A stretch of DNA of 64,000 bases from the NCBI GenBank assembly GCA_033439255.1, contig CM065883.1:2108001-2172000 (forward strand), written 5' to 3'. Position numbers and translations under genes: made by a program. A model generated the notes under the pieces. The model did not search any database and had not been told where the DNA came from. It was given only the letters and a program-made list of their open reading frames with translations. The stretch's first letter is position 1; every line of letters starts with the position of its first letter. Below are positions 23,844-34,911 of the stretch, piece after piece. The stretch comes from Hericium rajendrae. Lineage: Eukaryota > Basidiomycota > Agaricomycetes > Russulales > Hericiaceae.

Positions 23844-23880
23844 AAGAAACCGGGCGAGGCGAAGCCGAGCCCCGTTTCTT
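23844..23880 (+). repeat. Hairpin, candidate Helitron 3' subterminal hairpin
   Basis: AAGAAACCGGGC and GCCCCGTTTCTT form a 12-bp stem with one mismatch around a 13-nt loop, 68 bp after the helicase stop. Helitrons carry a hairpin shortly before a 3' CTRR end; here the stem is followed by GTCAATC and I see no clear CTRR. The assignment is by position. Confidence 0.5.
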
Positions 23881-23981
23881 GTCAATCTTTAACAAGACCA
23901 GCGGAGCGCCAGCTGCGTCATGTCTTGTGTTTTGCAATTGGCAGGCGTTGAGAGGTACGGTTGATCACATGACTTGCAAGA

Positions 23982-24005
23982 GACCTTGTGCGGCCGAACA
24001 AGGTC
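23982..24005. repeat. Dispersed palindrome, copy 4
   Basis: GACCTTGTGCGG then CCGAACAAGGTC, one mismatch from perfect. GATCACATGAC lies about 8 bp to the left and GTCACGTGACC to the right. It is 185 bp upstream of the JmjC gene ATG at 24190. Confidence 0.85.
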
Positions 24006-24189
24006 TGAACGTGTCACGTGACCTAAAACGCGGAGACAAGGATCATATCACACTCTCCATCTATGCTGTCTCTCCTCTGCCGTTCCAGTTTCTACGTCTA
24101 CCGTGTCTTGAAGGTAATCTTATTATGCTATGAATACCATCTATCATCTGATAAGCACTAATTAGCCCAAAAGAATCTTTTGCTGAGCC

Positions 24190-27100
24190 ATGGCAACGTC
24201 TTCGAAGGCAAAATCTGCAAAATCTACAACGACTACAAAGTGTGTACCTTATTGTTCTGAGAAAGATTGTCTGTCTTCTCTGATGTACTGGCTCATTCAA
24301 CTAGTACCATATCCGAAAAACAACTGAAGAAAACTCATCCTCACCTTGTGGAAAAAATCAAAGAGCACAAGGCTCAAAAATCTGATTTTCGGCTATGTGC
24401 AGCAGCTCTGCGTGTCCTCCCTTGGTTCAATCCAACTATCTTCACTGCCCCCAGCATCAGATCAATTTTTTCTCATGCCTTTGATAATCGTGTGTCCAAT
24501 GAAAGTGACATGGCAATAATTGATCCTTCCCAATCAAAGACCCGAGCTGTGTTTGAGGTGCTATTCTGTTACTCATTTGTCCATCATCACAATCTTGCTC
24601 ATATGATTCTTCTCAGCACTTCTTCAGCTCCTTGGATGAGTGGGGCACCAAAGGCTTTTATGAGCTAGACCCTCGAAGTCTGGTGCTGCCACTCTGGTAT
24701 GCATACGTGGAATCTGGTGAAGAGCAGCTAAATGTGCACAGCCTGTGGAGCCGCATGAACAATGAATTGATGGCAGCAGCTAGCAAGGTAGTCCTTCAGT
24801 ACCACGTTGTAGACGTGATTGCACGGCTTTGTGATGTGCAAGCAGAGGACACTGCCTTGTGTCTGCCTAGATTGGCAGTATACAAGCAGATTGTGTCTGA
24901 TGATACTAATTTGGCTGCGGTGAGTAGTCTGCTTTTGCTTTTATAAATATTTATATTGTCTTATACTTTTACCATTCACTTCAGATCGTGCGCTTGATAG
25001 AAAACTGGCCACAGTGCCTAGATAAGTCATGGGCTGCATGGACTAAAGCCAAATTACCGAGGACTACACAAGCCCATGCTAGTACTTCTGAAACAACTGG
25101 AATGGAACTGGAGATCAGACATCCAGGAGCAAACCATGATGCTAAGGACTTGATTTCATCGGAGGAAATTGAAGCCCAGCTGCGAACGGAATGGAAAAAT
25201 AGTGACTGGTCTGTTAAATCTTCTGCTAAAGTTATTTGTGCTCTCTGGTGCCGTACGTCAATGCGGACAGCTACTATGGATCAGCAAGCAATGGTCCAAA
25301 ACTTTGAGCATGCTGCCATGGGTTTGCAGTCCATAGTTGAAGTAAGTTTTATATTGTTTGTGCATCGTAATTTTATTCTAAGCATGTGAATCTATCTCTA
25401 GGGAAATATCTTTTTCTCTAACATCAAATACTGGCAAACCATCAAAAAGTATGCTATAGCTTTATTTATCAGTTGTTCTAATGTATAACTTTAAAACAGA
25501 AATGCAGAGATGGAAAATTTGCCAGAATCTAAAATGACACAGCGAAAGTGGCTCAATGCCATCATCACTGCCCTTGGGCTGTCTCCTGTGGCGTTGCTTG
25601 TTCCTCATACACTGTCCAATCATGTATTGAAAAGAGAAACCTATTCGCAAGTATGTGGCTATATTTTTCTGATTTGTATAGATTTAGACTGCTTATATGC
25701 TCTATTTAAAAGTTGTTATATGCTTTAGGAAATAAAGGAAAACCTGATATACTCTTACAATTTGAAAAGCAGATCTGGTTCAGCATCTTTGCAATTTCTC
25801 AAGGTGCATCTGCTGAGGAACAAATTGTGGAGCTTCTGAACTATTGGCAGAAAGAGCTCAGCAACCATGAAGATGTGAAGAATCCTCTGACTTCACAGTG
25901 GTTCTCACATCCAGGCAAAGCTTGTGAGTTTCTATATGCTAAGCGAAAAAAATGGTTGCTTATCATGCTTATCATGCTTATCATGCTTATCATGCTTATC
26001 ATGCTTATCATGCTTATCATGCTTATCATCATCTTAGCACTTGAGACAGATGTTGATTGGTCACCTCCTGATCATTTAATAGAACATTTTACGAATTTAC
26101 CACACAAAGATCAAGTGACCTTCCTCTGTGCTGCAAAAGGGATAGAATCGAAGGATGTAGAACCTCTTTTGCTGCACTTCGTCAATGAGTCTCGTAAGTT
26201 TTTTCTATTACTTATTATAATTAGAAAATTGTCAACTAAAATAAATGCAGGGATCAAAAAAGAAAATGACGATGACATTCCGGTTGAAGCACCAGAAAAT
26301 GAAATGCAAGATGAGCCTGAACCTGAGGTGCAAGGTGAGCTAAAAGCTGGGGCCTCAGCTTGCATATAATCTAAACTGCAAGTAGAGCCAGAAACTTCAG
26401 TGAATGCTGAGATGCAAGCAGAACCAACACCTGCTGTCCAAGCTGACGCACAAGCAGTTGAGGTAGAAATGCAAGCTGAGCCAGCACCTTCTGCGCACAT
26501 TGAGGAGGAACGTAGGATGATGGATGTGGATATAGTTTTGGATGGACAGAAGGAGCAGATGCAAGGTGAGCTAAAAGCTGAGGCCTCAGTTTGCATATAA
26601 TCTGAACTTCAAGCAGAGCCAGAAGCTTCAGTGAATGCTGAGATGCAAGCAGAACCAACAGCTCCTGTGCAAGCTGATGCACAAGCAGCTGAGGGACAAG
26701 TGCAAGCTGAGCCACCACTCTTTATGATGGATGTGGATATAATTCTGGATGAGGAGACAGAGACAGTTGTGCGAAAGGACATGGTTGACGGAGAAGATGC
26801 AGAGGAGAGGGAAATGGATGTTGATAAAGCTGTAGCAGGGCTAGAGAAGGAGGCAGGGCAAAAGGATGTGGAAGAGGATATGGAGGATGAGGAAGAGAAG
26901 AGAAAGCAGGGTGGAAAGAAGGATGAGGATGAGGATGAAGTTGAGGAGAGTGAGGAGAAAGAGAGTGAGAAGAAAGGTGAGGAGGATGAGGAGGATGAGC
27001 TGGAGGAAGAGGAGGGGGAGAAGAGTCAGAAGAAAGCTGTGGACGAGGAGGAGGAGGAAATTTACTCTAAGGTGGGTGGTGATGAGGATGGAGAGGAGGA

Positions 27101-29651
27101 GTTGGTCGATGAGGAGGAGGACGAGGAGGAGGACGAGGAGGAGAAGGAGGAGGACGAGGAGGAGGAGGATGAGGAGGAGGACAAGGACAAGGAGGAGGAG
27201 GATGAGTATAAGGAGGTAAGACCAAACACATCTACTAGAGAAATAAAACTGATACAGATACATATCTAGAAGAGCAGCAAGAAGAGTAGCAAGAAGAGCA
27301 CCAAGATCCAAACATCAGTGGATCAAGAACTTGATCCCAATGCTAGGGTCAAAGTGACTGTAAAATCAACTGAGACCTTCAAAAAGATAGTGGCAAACTG
27401 GGAAAAAGAGAATGAAAAATTCAAGCAGAAAGTATGTGCTTTAAATTTTTATATTTGTTTTATGCTAAATATTAGTTTATGTTTTTGTATTAGGACGATG
27501 TTCCTCCTTTGGATCAGATTCCAGCAAGGGTAATATTGAACATATGTTCTATAACACAAGACATGCTAATATGTTACATTTTATAGCTGCTCAAACCAAA
27601 AGCTATAACAATGCTTGCCTATGATGCAACTAAAAATGCGGCTGTGAAAGTCAGTTTTGTACCTCCAATGATGGAAGACAATGTAAGTTGCTATTATTCA
27701 GATATGTGATACACTATTTATATTTGTGCATATAGGATGAATTCCAGGTGGAATTTGGAAAAAAGTTGCAAGTAGCGTTGGAAGACAGTATGGTTGATGA
27801 TGAACTTCGCATGATGCTGCCCTCTGCCCATCATCTACAACTCAATCTTGAACAGGCTGACCAGCGATCTGGAACATTTGTCTGTACTGAAGACAAGTTA
27901 TGCAAGATGACTCAAGAACAGATCCAAGATGTGTTCAAAGACAGAAACATTCTAGTTTCTGGGGGCAAGACTGATCCAACTTGGGAGTGGAACAAAATGT
28001 CCATGAATAGAGTTGGAGATTTGCACAAAAAGGTGCAAGGCCAGGGTAAAATTCCATTGTTGATGTCATTTTCAAAAAATAATTTGGCTCTCTGTTTTTA
28101 GACATGGCATATCGATCAGCTGCCACACCAGATGGTCATCTGAGAACAGTCACTCGTCTCCAAATATACAAGGCTGGTCTGGAAGCTAAGGATCTGCCAA
28201 AGGATGAGAAATGGCTTGCTTATAAGGTGATAAATGGCCTCAGCAATGGGTGCCCAGAACCTCTAGTACAGCTGCCTTATTGGAGGTATTTTTCTGTTTT
28301 CTATTGAGATGTGTAGTTACTAAGAATTTATTTTGTTGTTAGTGCTTTTGCCTCACACGAACATGTTCTTCAAACACTGGAGACATTATTTAGTGTGCCT
28401 GCATCAGAGCGTCCTGCAGAAGACCTGTCATGGGCAACTGTGGCTACCAAGCACTCCTTGTCTGACATTCACTTCGACACAGATGGACTAGGCACTGTGT
28501 CTCACCCTCTAGTTGGGAAAAAGCTTTGGCTTTTGCTCACTCCAAAGGATCCAAATGATGATAAGATTTATCGTGTTGACCTTTACATGGACGTCAATGT
28601 TCGTGAGATGGATCTGTCCCGCTATTGGGTTGAGGCTATTCTGTTGCAGCCTGGTCAGACATTGTAAGTTATAATTTTATTTGATTCAAGTTGTGAATTA
28701 ACCATAGTATTTTAGATATCAACGACCAAACACTCCTCACTGGGTTTATGGTGCCACTAATACAATTGTATTTGGACAGCACCTTTATGCAGAAAAGTGT
28801 TTGGCAAGGAGTTTCTACGGACAAGTTTACTGCTTCCTTGCAGGAACTCAACTCACTAATACCTCACACCCTGCCGTCATCCCTCTCTTATCTAATATTG
28901 TCCTTTGGTGGGCAACACTTCTCCAGCATGCAGAAGATGACTTGCCAGAAGATTGTGAGTCTTACATAACTTATTGAAGAGAATCAGATTTTTATAATGT
29001 GATTGTACAGTAACCTTACCTTGTTTGAATACAAGGGAAGGGATGGAGAATTTTCTTGCAGTCTCCAATGCTGTGGTGTTTGCCTGGACATTTGCATATG
29101 TTGATGGCATTCGTCCAAAAAAGAATGTTCGGATGGAGCACATCAGGATTGCAGCCAGCATTGCTCTGACCAGTATCCTGGATCATTATCTATCTTCTGG
29201 TTATCCGTCTGTAGGCAGCTCTGACTGGGAATCAAGACCAGTTGATTTCTTCAAGGAGCAACACCTTCTGTTTGCCAAGGCCTTTATCACTTACAGCAGA
29301 AGTCTTCTGGAGAGTCCTGACAATGTGGATCCTCCGATTGGACCTAAAGAGCTTTGTAGACTTCTCAAGACGGATCTTGGGCAGTTCTGGGGGATGAATG
29401 ATGCAGTCCTGGATGAACTGGATGAATGGTGGGTTGATGCTAACCAGGAGCCATGCCAAGCTATGGTCAATTTGCAGTTGAAGGATGAAGGAAATTGGAT
29501 ATTTCCAGAGGAGTGGGAAGAGGTGAAGGTCGTTAATGCATATGCAGCAGTAAGAGATAGCAAGAGAATGGCTGATGATGACAGTGATGATGAAGAAGGT
29601 ATGGAGCAGGAAGGAGTAGAAGGTACAAGGAGGACAAGAAGTAGGAAATGA
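24190..29651 (+). CDS. JmjC-like (Fe(II)/2-oxoglutarate) protein with long acidic tract
   Basis: The C-terminal part has a cupin/JmjC-like dioxygenase fold signature. HFDTDGLGTVSHPLVGKKLW supplies the H-x-D iron ligands (HFD at 28470-28478), and QPGQTL then RPNTPHWVYG supplies the distal His (28738-28740). Such proteins may demethylate histones or hydroxylate proteins; many mushroom members are of unknown target. The start is MATSSKAKSAKSTTTT at 24190. More than a dozen exons follow: FFSSLDEWGTKGFYELDP, WKNSDWSVKSSAKVICALWC, then a region of EMQAEP/QADAQA repeats (26280-26720) and a Glu/Asp/Lys-rich tract of about 130 residues (26760-27230). After this come the JmjC core (28400-28960) and a C-terminal helical domain ending DDDSDDEEGMEQ at 29651. 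The two in-frame TAA codons near 26369 and 26599 fall in short intron-like GTGAGC...AG segments. No fatal break was found, but several joins are unverified. Confidence 0.75.
25959..26030. repeat. 9-bp minisatellite in an intron
   Basis: Eight copies of CTTATCATG. It lies in a probable intron (GTGAGTTT at 25924 to TTAG at 26038) of the JmjC gene, so the LIM repeats it could encode are probably not translated. Confidence 0.9.
26331..26752 (+). repeat. Intragenic duplication of exon plus intron
   Basis: Two units of 231-bp period, both starting CAAGGTGAGCTAAAAGCTG (26331 and 26562) and both holding the intron-like segment and the exon with NAEMQAEPT and QADAQA up to MMDVDI. Similarity is high, so the duplication is recent. 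It lengthens the repetitive linker just before the acidic tract of the JmjC protein. Confidence 0.8.
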
Positions 29652-29905
29652 TAAGAAGTAATATAGATCAAAGCACTATGTACTTTTTTAATTTTTCTTT
29701 TGCTCTTCACCTCACATCATATTGATACTTGCTCATTGTTTGTTAAAGTGGCACCTTTACATGAACAATAAAGTGAAAAATAAATCTCATAACATAGCCA
29801 CAACCACAGCCACATGGCAGCAGTCTACGCCACTTTGCCACGTCACTGCTGTCATTGAGCTACAGTCGTTGAGCAACTGCCACACATATTGATATCTTCA
29901 TTGTT
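29652..29905. promoter_or_regulatory. Intergenic between JmjC and GDMDLY genes
   Basis: Short 3' flank and promoter region, with no repeat of the palindrome family. Near 29806-29880 it is rich in CCAC/CAGC words. Confidence 0.35.
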
Positions 29906-31502
29906 ATGTCGCTGCAAACTCTTTCTAAAGACCTTCATTATAGCATCCTCCAGTACTCTTGTTTCAAAACCTTATCTATGTTGAGAGCCACATCACAGTA
30001 CTGGGAAGCTATGGCCAACATCTTCCTTCTGCACTTATGGCGATTCACCCTTTCCACCTATCTATCCAGTCCAGATGCCTTCAGAACCATACTGAGAAAG
30101 ACTAGCAGTGTGGTTTCTGGATCTCTCATTCTATTTCTCATTCTCCATGCATCAGGAAGGTTGACAACTTTCTGATTGACCTGACAATTTCTAACCCTAC
30201 TGACAGCTTCTGATTGACCTGATCCACCTGAAAGCAATCTTGAGAAGCAAATATCTGATCAGACTTTTACATTCAAGAAAAGACATTTATTGTCAGATAT
30301 ATAAGTTTTTAATCTCTAACTAATAGATATATCAAAATCTTTGATATCTAAAATTTTTGAAAATCTGAGAGTGTCTGATTTCAAATCTGGAGGTCAAATA
30401 TCAGTCAGATGGATCAGACAGTGTCAGACACCATCAGATGCTCTCAGACAGTTGCAGATAATTTTCAGATATTTGACCTCCAGATTTGAAAAAATTCTCA
30501 GATCAGACACTCTCAGATTTAGAAAATTTTAGATATCAGAGATTTTGTTATATCTATTAGTTAGAGATTACAAACTTATATATCTGACAATAAATGTCTT
30601 TACTTAAATGTAAAAATTTGATCAGATATTTGCCTGTTAAGATTACTTTCAGGTGGATCAGGTCAATCAGGAGCTGTCAGTAGGGTTAGAAATTGTCAGG
30701 TCAATCAGAAAGTTGTCAACCTTCCTGATGTGCCACCAACCTCCCATACTGGACACCAGGCGATATGGATCTATACTGCACTCTAGCAGCAGTTGAAAAT
30801 ATGCTGGACTATTTGCAGATCCAAGAAGGATACAAAATCCTACATTACATTTATCCACATGGCTACATCCAACATATCATTGGAGTCCACAAACTCTACC
30901 ATCCTCAATGCAAAACCTTTATTGATTTGGTGGTCTGTGAATCTGTCCTACATCCTTTCCTTCCCATCCACAATTTCTGGAGCACCATTGTCATGAACTA
31001 CTTTGGTGCCGATGAGTTTTCAATCTCCTATCCCAACTGGACACTTAGTGGGTTTGGATGCATGAGGACAGAGTTTTTGAGAAATACGTGGCATGCAGAT
31101 ACAGTCAAGAAGTGTGGAGAGAAGTACAATGACAGAGGGTTCAAGATTTGTTCTTTCGAGGCAGATGAATTGCAGGTTATGCATCCTCATTCTGGAGAAC
31201 TTCAAGACAAGCCCTGGTATTGTGGATATAGCCGACGAAGCTTTGCAGACTCTGCTTGTCTGAGCTTTTGTTTTGACAAAGCCAACAAGACAGAGAACAA
31301 GATTTACAAAGATGCAAAGACTCTTACTTGGGAATTTTCTGGAGGCTGCTATTGCAGAAGTGAGTGATATTTTGCATGAAGTAGATCATCATTCAAACTG
31401 ACTGGATTACTGCAAGCAGAAGTAATTGATGATGAACATGTTAAAAAGCGTGGCTACGGTCTCCCCCCTTATCTTGCAAAAGCTCTAGGACAAGATGAAT
31501 AA
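29906..31502 (+). pseudogene. F-box-type 'GDMDLY' family gene split by a MITE
   Basis: A mushroom family with an F-box-like N-terminus (MSLQTLSKDLHYSILQYSCF, then RATSQYWEAMANIFL), followed by VSGSLILFLILHA. Beyond the MITE come MDLYCTLAAVENMLDYLQ, GYKILHYIYPHGYIQHIIGV, PIHNFWSTIVMNYFGADEF, YPNWTLSGFGCM and KCGEKYNDRGFKIC. The final exon is 31420-31502 (VIDDEHVKKRGYGLPPYLA), after a GTGAGT intron at 31360-31419. Function is unknown. A 581-bp MITE at 30150-30730 interrupts it. Without the MITE and one 2-bp TG duplicate, the text reads FLILHATNLPYWTPGDMDLY in frame, the expected family motif, so the gene was open until the insertion. With the MITE the frame stops just inside the element (RLTTF then stop). 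Whether the MITE could be spliced out is unknown. Confidence 0.85.
30150..30730 (-). mobile_element. 581-bp foldback MITE, copy 2
   Basis: Same length and ends as copy 1 (CATCAGGAAGG...CCTTCCTGATG). Asymmetric bases in the arms (for example TTCAAGAAAAGACATT near the left end here and its inverse at the right end of copy 1) show that this copy is inverted. The 2-bp target duplication is TG (30148-30149 and 30731-30732). It sits in the coding part of the GDMDLY gene. Confidence 0.92.
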
Positions 31503-31907
31503 TGAGTAATCTTGGTAAGATATAAGCATAATAAATTATTTGTACAAGATCTCTAATACCCGATATGGCAGGCATGTCACAATAGCCTATTGTATGCACA
31601 ATACAATATCATGCATGATTGGCCTGTTGATAAGTATATAATCATCCAGGCCAGGTGTTCTAGATCTAGACTGGGAGCATGATCCCTGCCTTTCTGAGCA
31701 AGTATAGAAGTTAGTTACTTAGTAAATACCACATGTGTTTAGAATTTCCAATACATCTATACCTTTACTCAAAAACATCTGTGTGGTAGGTAACTCAAAG
31801 GTTACCTGCAGGTCAATGAATTTGAGCAACACCTTGATCTGGTCTAGAAGACAATTTTCATAACAAAGAGTAAAACAAAATTGGTATAGAGATAGAAGTT
31901 GTAATCA
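31503..31907. other. Convergent intergenic region
   Basis: No gene is seen. Near 31800-31850, ACCTGCAGGTCAATGA and CTTGATCTGGTCT resemble words at 38010-38050, perhaps a shared old repeat. Confidence 0.35.
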
Positions 31908-32934
31908 TTAGTAGTGATCAAGGTGCTCATAAAATTTATCAAACTCTGCATAAGACCAGCAGTCAGTTTTGTCCCACTCGCCATTATCTTTTGGTTTCCA
32001 TGTGGTATGAGATCCTGTAGACAGCTTACGTGGACGGCCATCACTATACTCGTATCCAAATCCACCTCCTTGCCTAAGCTGAAAATATTGTACTGTTGGA
32101 AGACTGAGTGCCATAGAAGATACCATGTTTGCCTCCATAGCTTTTGTATGCACTTCTAGTTCTTCGTCATCCCATTCTTGATCTCCAAAAGGCAGAGGCA
32201 TGCCTTCAGGCCAATCAGAAAAAAGCCAGAAAGTGGAAAGGACTAGTGTTTTGATGTTGCCAAATAGCAACATGACAGATGTCCAATCCTCATCGTTCCA
32301 GGGGTTGTCTTGATGAAATCCAACCTAACATACAATTAGGATTCCAAAATATCAACATCAGAATGAATAAGACTTACATCAGGATCCTCATCCTGCACAT
32401 TAATGATACAGACAGTGATAGGCCTTCTATTCAATTCTCTACACATCTCTCCAACTATCTGAATGTTCTCACAGCCCAGCTCATCCTGACGAATGGCAAA
32501 ATAGGATAGAGTGGACAGCAAGGCAAATGTGGCTTGAGCTAATGACAATAGCTGCATCTTGATCTCCTGGTACTCATCGGAAAAAAACCACCATGAAAAA
32601 CAATGGTCTGTATGTTGCCATATGTATATCTGGGTTGGCCTTGGATAAAAGTGATGCGAGGTGAGAGAATAGTGTAATGAGTTTGGACCTAGATAGAGAA
32701 AATGAATTTGTAAGTTCCAAGAGAGCACAATGAACTGACCTGATCAAGAAATTGAACCAAATCCTGAGGCTCATCAATGTGAAGATGACTTGGCATCAGA
32801 CAGATGGTCCTCCAGGCCTGGCTATGGACAAGGCGCATGGTAGGTGCATGAAGATCAGGATCTGCACAGATTCTTGTCCAGACTTCTGTTGGAAGAGATG
32901 GCATAGGGATGTGAATATCAATGCTGGTGTTCAT
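31908..32934 (-). pseudogene. F-box-like protein, paralog 2, probably broken
   Basis: Start ATG at 32934 (MNTSIDIHIPMPSLPTEVWT). It has three exons like paralog 1 at 7324-8380: the N-terminal LPTEVWTRICADPDLHAPTM exon, a middle exon with YTYGNIQTIVFHGGFF and then SDEYQEIKMQLLSLAQATF, and a last exon with IKTLVLSTFWLFSDWPEG and GGGFGYEYSDGRPRKL, stopping at 31908. The two halves of the middle exon are in different frames, and the switch falls in a run of seven T on the coding strand (about 32580). One more T would keep the frame, so this is either a homopolymer frameshift or an assembly error. The F-box-like N-terminus suggests an SCF adaptor, by inference. Otherwise the gene is well preserved and a recent duplicate is likely. 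Confidence 0.68.
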
Positions 32935-33738
32935 AGTGAGATTGTTTAGAGGTGTAGAAGGTGAGAGAGTGAAGAGCAAGAGAGGAAGAGCAGAGAGATG
33001 ATAAGGACTGATAAGGATCTGTGCATCTGAAAACCGAGTTTTGCTTATGTAATCATTAACCGTTTAAATTTTGCAGCATAAAAACGTGTTCCATACCAAA
33101 GATGTGCTTTACCTACAAGCCAGTCATCATTATGCCACTGCCACTGTAGGGTTTGACACAAGTGCAGCTTCAAAACTTTCTGATTTACCTTGCAGGCATC
33201 TGATCAGTCTGCAAGCATTCTGCATTGATACTTTTTTGATTCTGCAACTAGCTGAGAGTAGCTGATGTTGTCTAAGAGTATCTAATGTGTCTGACAGCTA
33301 CATAGACTGCTGTAGAACAGTGAGAACAACACACTATGTTCAATTAGGGTTCGACAGAGTACACTCCCAGCTGACAGTAAGTGCAACCAATGGGTGCTGA
33401 TCGAAGGCCCTTTGATGAGTCTGCCACCCTTGCTCCTCATTCTAACCAAGCAACATTCTCAAAACAAACGGTATCCCAAAATGTCCCATGAATTTAGCAC
33501 AGCGTGGTGAGATACATATACATTGGATGGTGCCAACGCACAGAGAGGGGGGGGGGAGGAAAATCCAGAGCGGGCCAAGCATCCAGCCCCTCGCTTTCAG
33601 CCAGAAGACTGGCTGGATGGGAAGGGATTGAATTCATTTTGTATGAGCACGCGGCAGTCAGGGCATTCAGTGTAGGCACTGTTTTATTCACCAAAAGAAT
33701 CAGCCACAGCTTCACACAGTTCCGCCACCACATGCCAC
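32935..33738. other. Noncoding region with a TIR-like end
   Basis: No supported gene. TA-GGGTTCGACAGAG at 33345-33359 matches the left end of the element at 36288, then CACTCCCAGCTGACAG resembles its next bases, so a second copy or solo end of that element may start here. A G-run lies near 33547. Confidence 0.4.
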
Positions 33739-34095
33739 TCACGCTTGGTCAGTCCAGCCAGCCCCGGCCTCGTTAGCGACGATAACGCTCCCTAGTCCTT
33801 CTGCATCTTGGACATATGTATCCACAACCGTCAGGGCCTCAGGCTGGAGGAAGCCGTGTTTAACAAGGTACCGCACTAGCATCCGGGCCCAAGTCCCGCA
33901 GCCTACTGCTTGCTTTTGTGCATGGCTCCAGTAAAATGTGTCCAAACGATGCATATTGATGACGTTCTCTATGTCATGAAGGGTTATGGGGGCATTTGTG
34001 CGTGGAAGGGGTTTGTAGGTATCACACGGCTTCAGCATTTCAGTTCGCAGCTTGTTTGAGCCCTTATTAATGGCCGTGATGCTGCAAGTTCTCAT
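33739..34095 (-). CDS. DUF7770-like small protein
   Basis: A 118-codon open frame from the ATG at 34095 (MRTCSITAINKGSNKLR); the frame continues upstream without ATG to about 34188. The core, DTFYWSHAQKQAVGCGTWAR followed by VRYLVKHGFLQPEALTVVD, resembles the pattern YxF...GCRxWxYTxIxDLExxGL of the fungal DUF7770 domain, whose function is unknown. The length is close to single-domain members. No signal peptide or membrane segment is seen. It stands alone between a noncoding stretch and the APH-type kinase. The family call rests on one motif and is moderate. Confidence 0.5.
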   Translation of the reverse strand: MRTCSITAINKGSNKLRTEMLKPCDTYKPLPRTNAPITLHDIENVINMHRLDTFYWSHAQKQAVGCGTWARMLVRYLVKHGFLQPEALTVVDTYVQDAEGLGSVIVANEAGAGWTDQA

Positions 34096-34911
34096 GATCA
34101 GTGGCCCAGCCTGCAATGATGGAGTGGATGGCCTGCTGACCTGACTTCCGATGTTGGTTGTCCTGATCTCAGGCTTGCGCCGCTGCACACATCGATGGAG
34201 ACACCCGGGAATGGCCTTAATCTTGGTTCAAAGTCACCTGTTACCGACCTGTTTTCTTGTCAGCTTAATCTAAGGCCAGGATACACTAACACAAATGCAC
34301 CAGTGGACAGGATGGTTGACCTCCTTCGTGCTCGAGAACCTGCCCCAGAACAGTGTTCTAAAGGGCACGTGGCCGTAATTGACAGCTTTATTATCCACGC
34401 TGCCTACGGCGATCTAAGCTCTGGGTGAGTACCAGTATCATTAGATCAACATAGCGTGTGTGCTCAAACCTTGGTCTCGATCTGGGTAGGTTGTTTCCAA
34501 GGCTGGGCCCAATGAGGGCTTGCCCATGGTTTGAGTGGGAGGACACCTGGTGCAGATACGCTGTCGGTGGGTATGGACATGGGGGAGTGATAAGTACCAG
34601 GCTGCGTCGAGCAGCGGGCCCTATCGACAACTGGATGCATGCGACTTTCTGCCCTATTCTAAGCTGGCCCAGCTCAATCTGGCTCAGGCTTCTAAGCCGC
34701 TCTCCATCCACTCAGCCTTCTCATGATTCTAGCTCCGGATGTTTCAGACATTCTGTGATCACGTGGTCTGCCTTGCGCCCTTTGAAGGGCTGTCTTCACC
34801 GGGCCGATCTCCGGACGCATGGTTGATTGATTCTCTGGATGCATGGCACCGAACTCTGTGTGTGTATATCTCCATTAATCAGTCCACAAGGCTATCATCC
34901 GATCCTCCTCC
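34096..34911. other. Interval without a supported gene
   Basis: Short plus-strand open frames occur (34195-34428 and 34458-34826), but no family motif or consistent exon chain is visible. It may hold the promoter and 5' part of the kinase gene. Confidence 0.35.

Noticed and set aside
23881-23890. Exact Helitron 3' end (CTRR)
   Set aside because: The hairpin is right but the following bases give CTTG, not CTRR; the end cannot be fixed from one copy.
25841-26032. MISMISM repeat peptide, minus strand
   Set aside because: Translation of the CTTATCATG minisatellite in an intron.
26841-27311. Leu/Ile-rich 156-residue minus-strand frame
   Set aside because: It is the antisense of the acidic GAG/GAT-rich tract of the JmjC gene.
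34195-34826. Plus-strand frames before the kinase
   Set aside because: No motif and no splice chain; may be chance, so recorded only as an unsupported interval.
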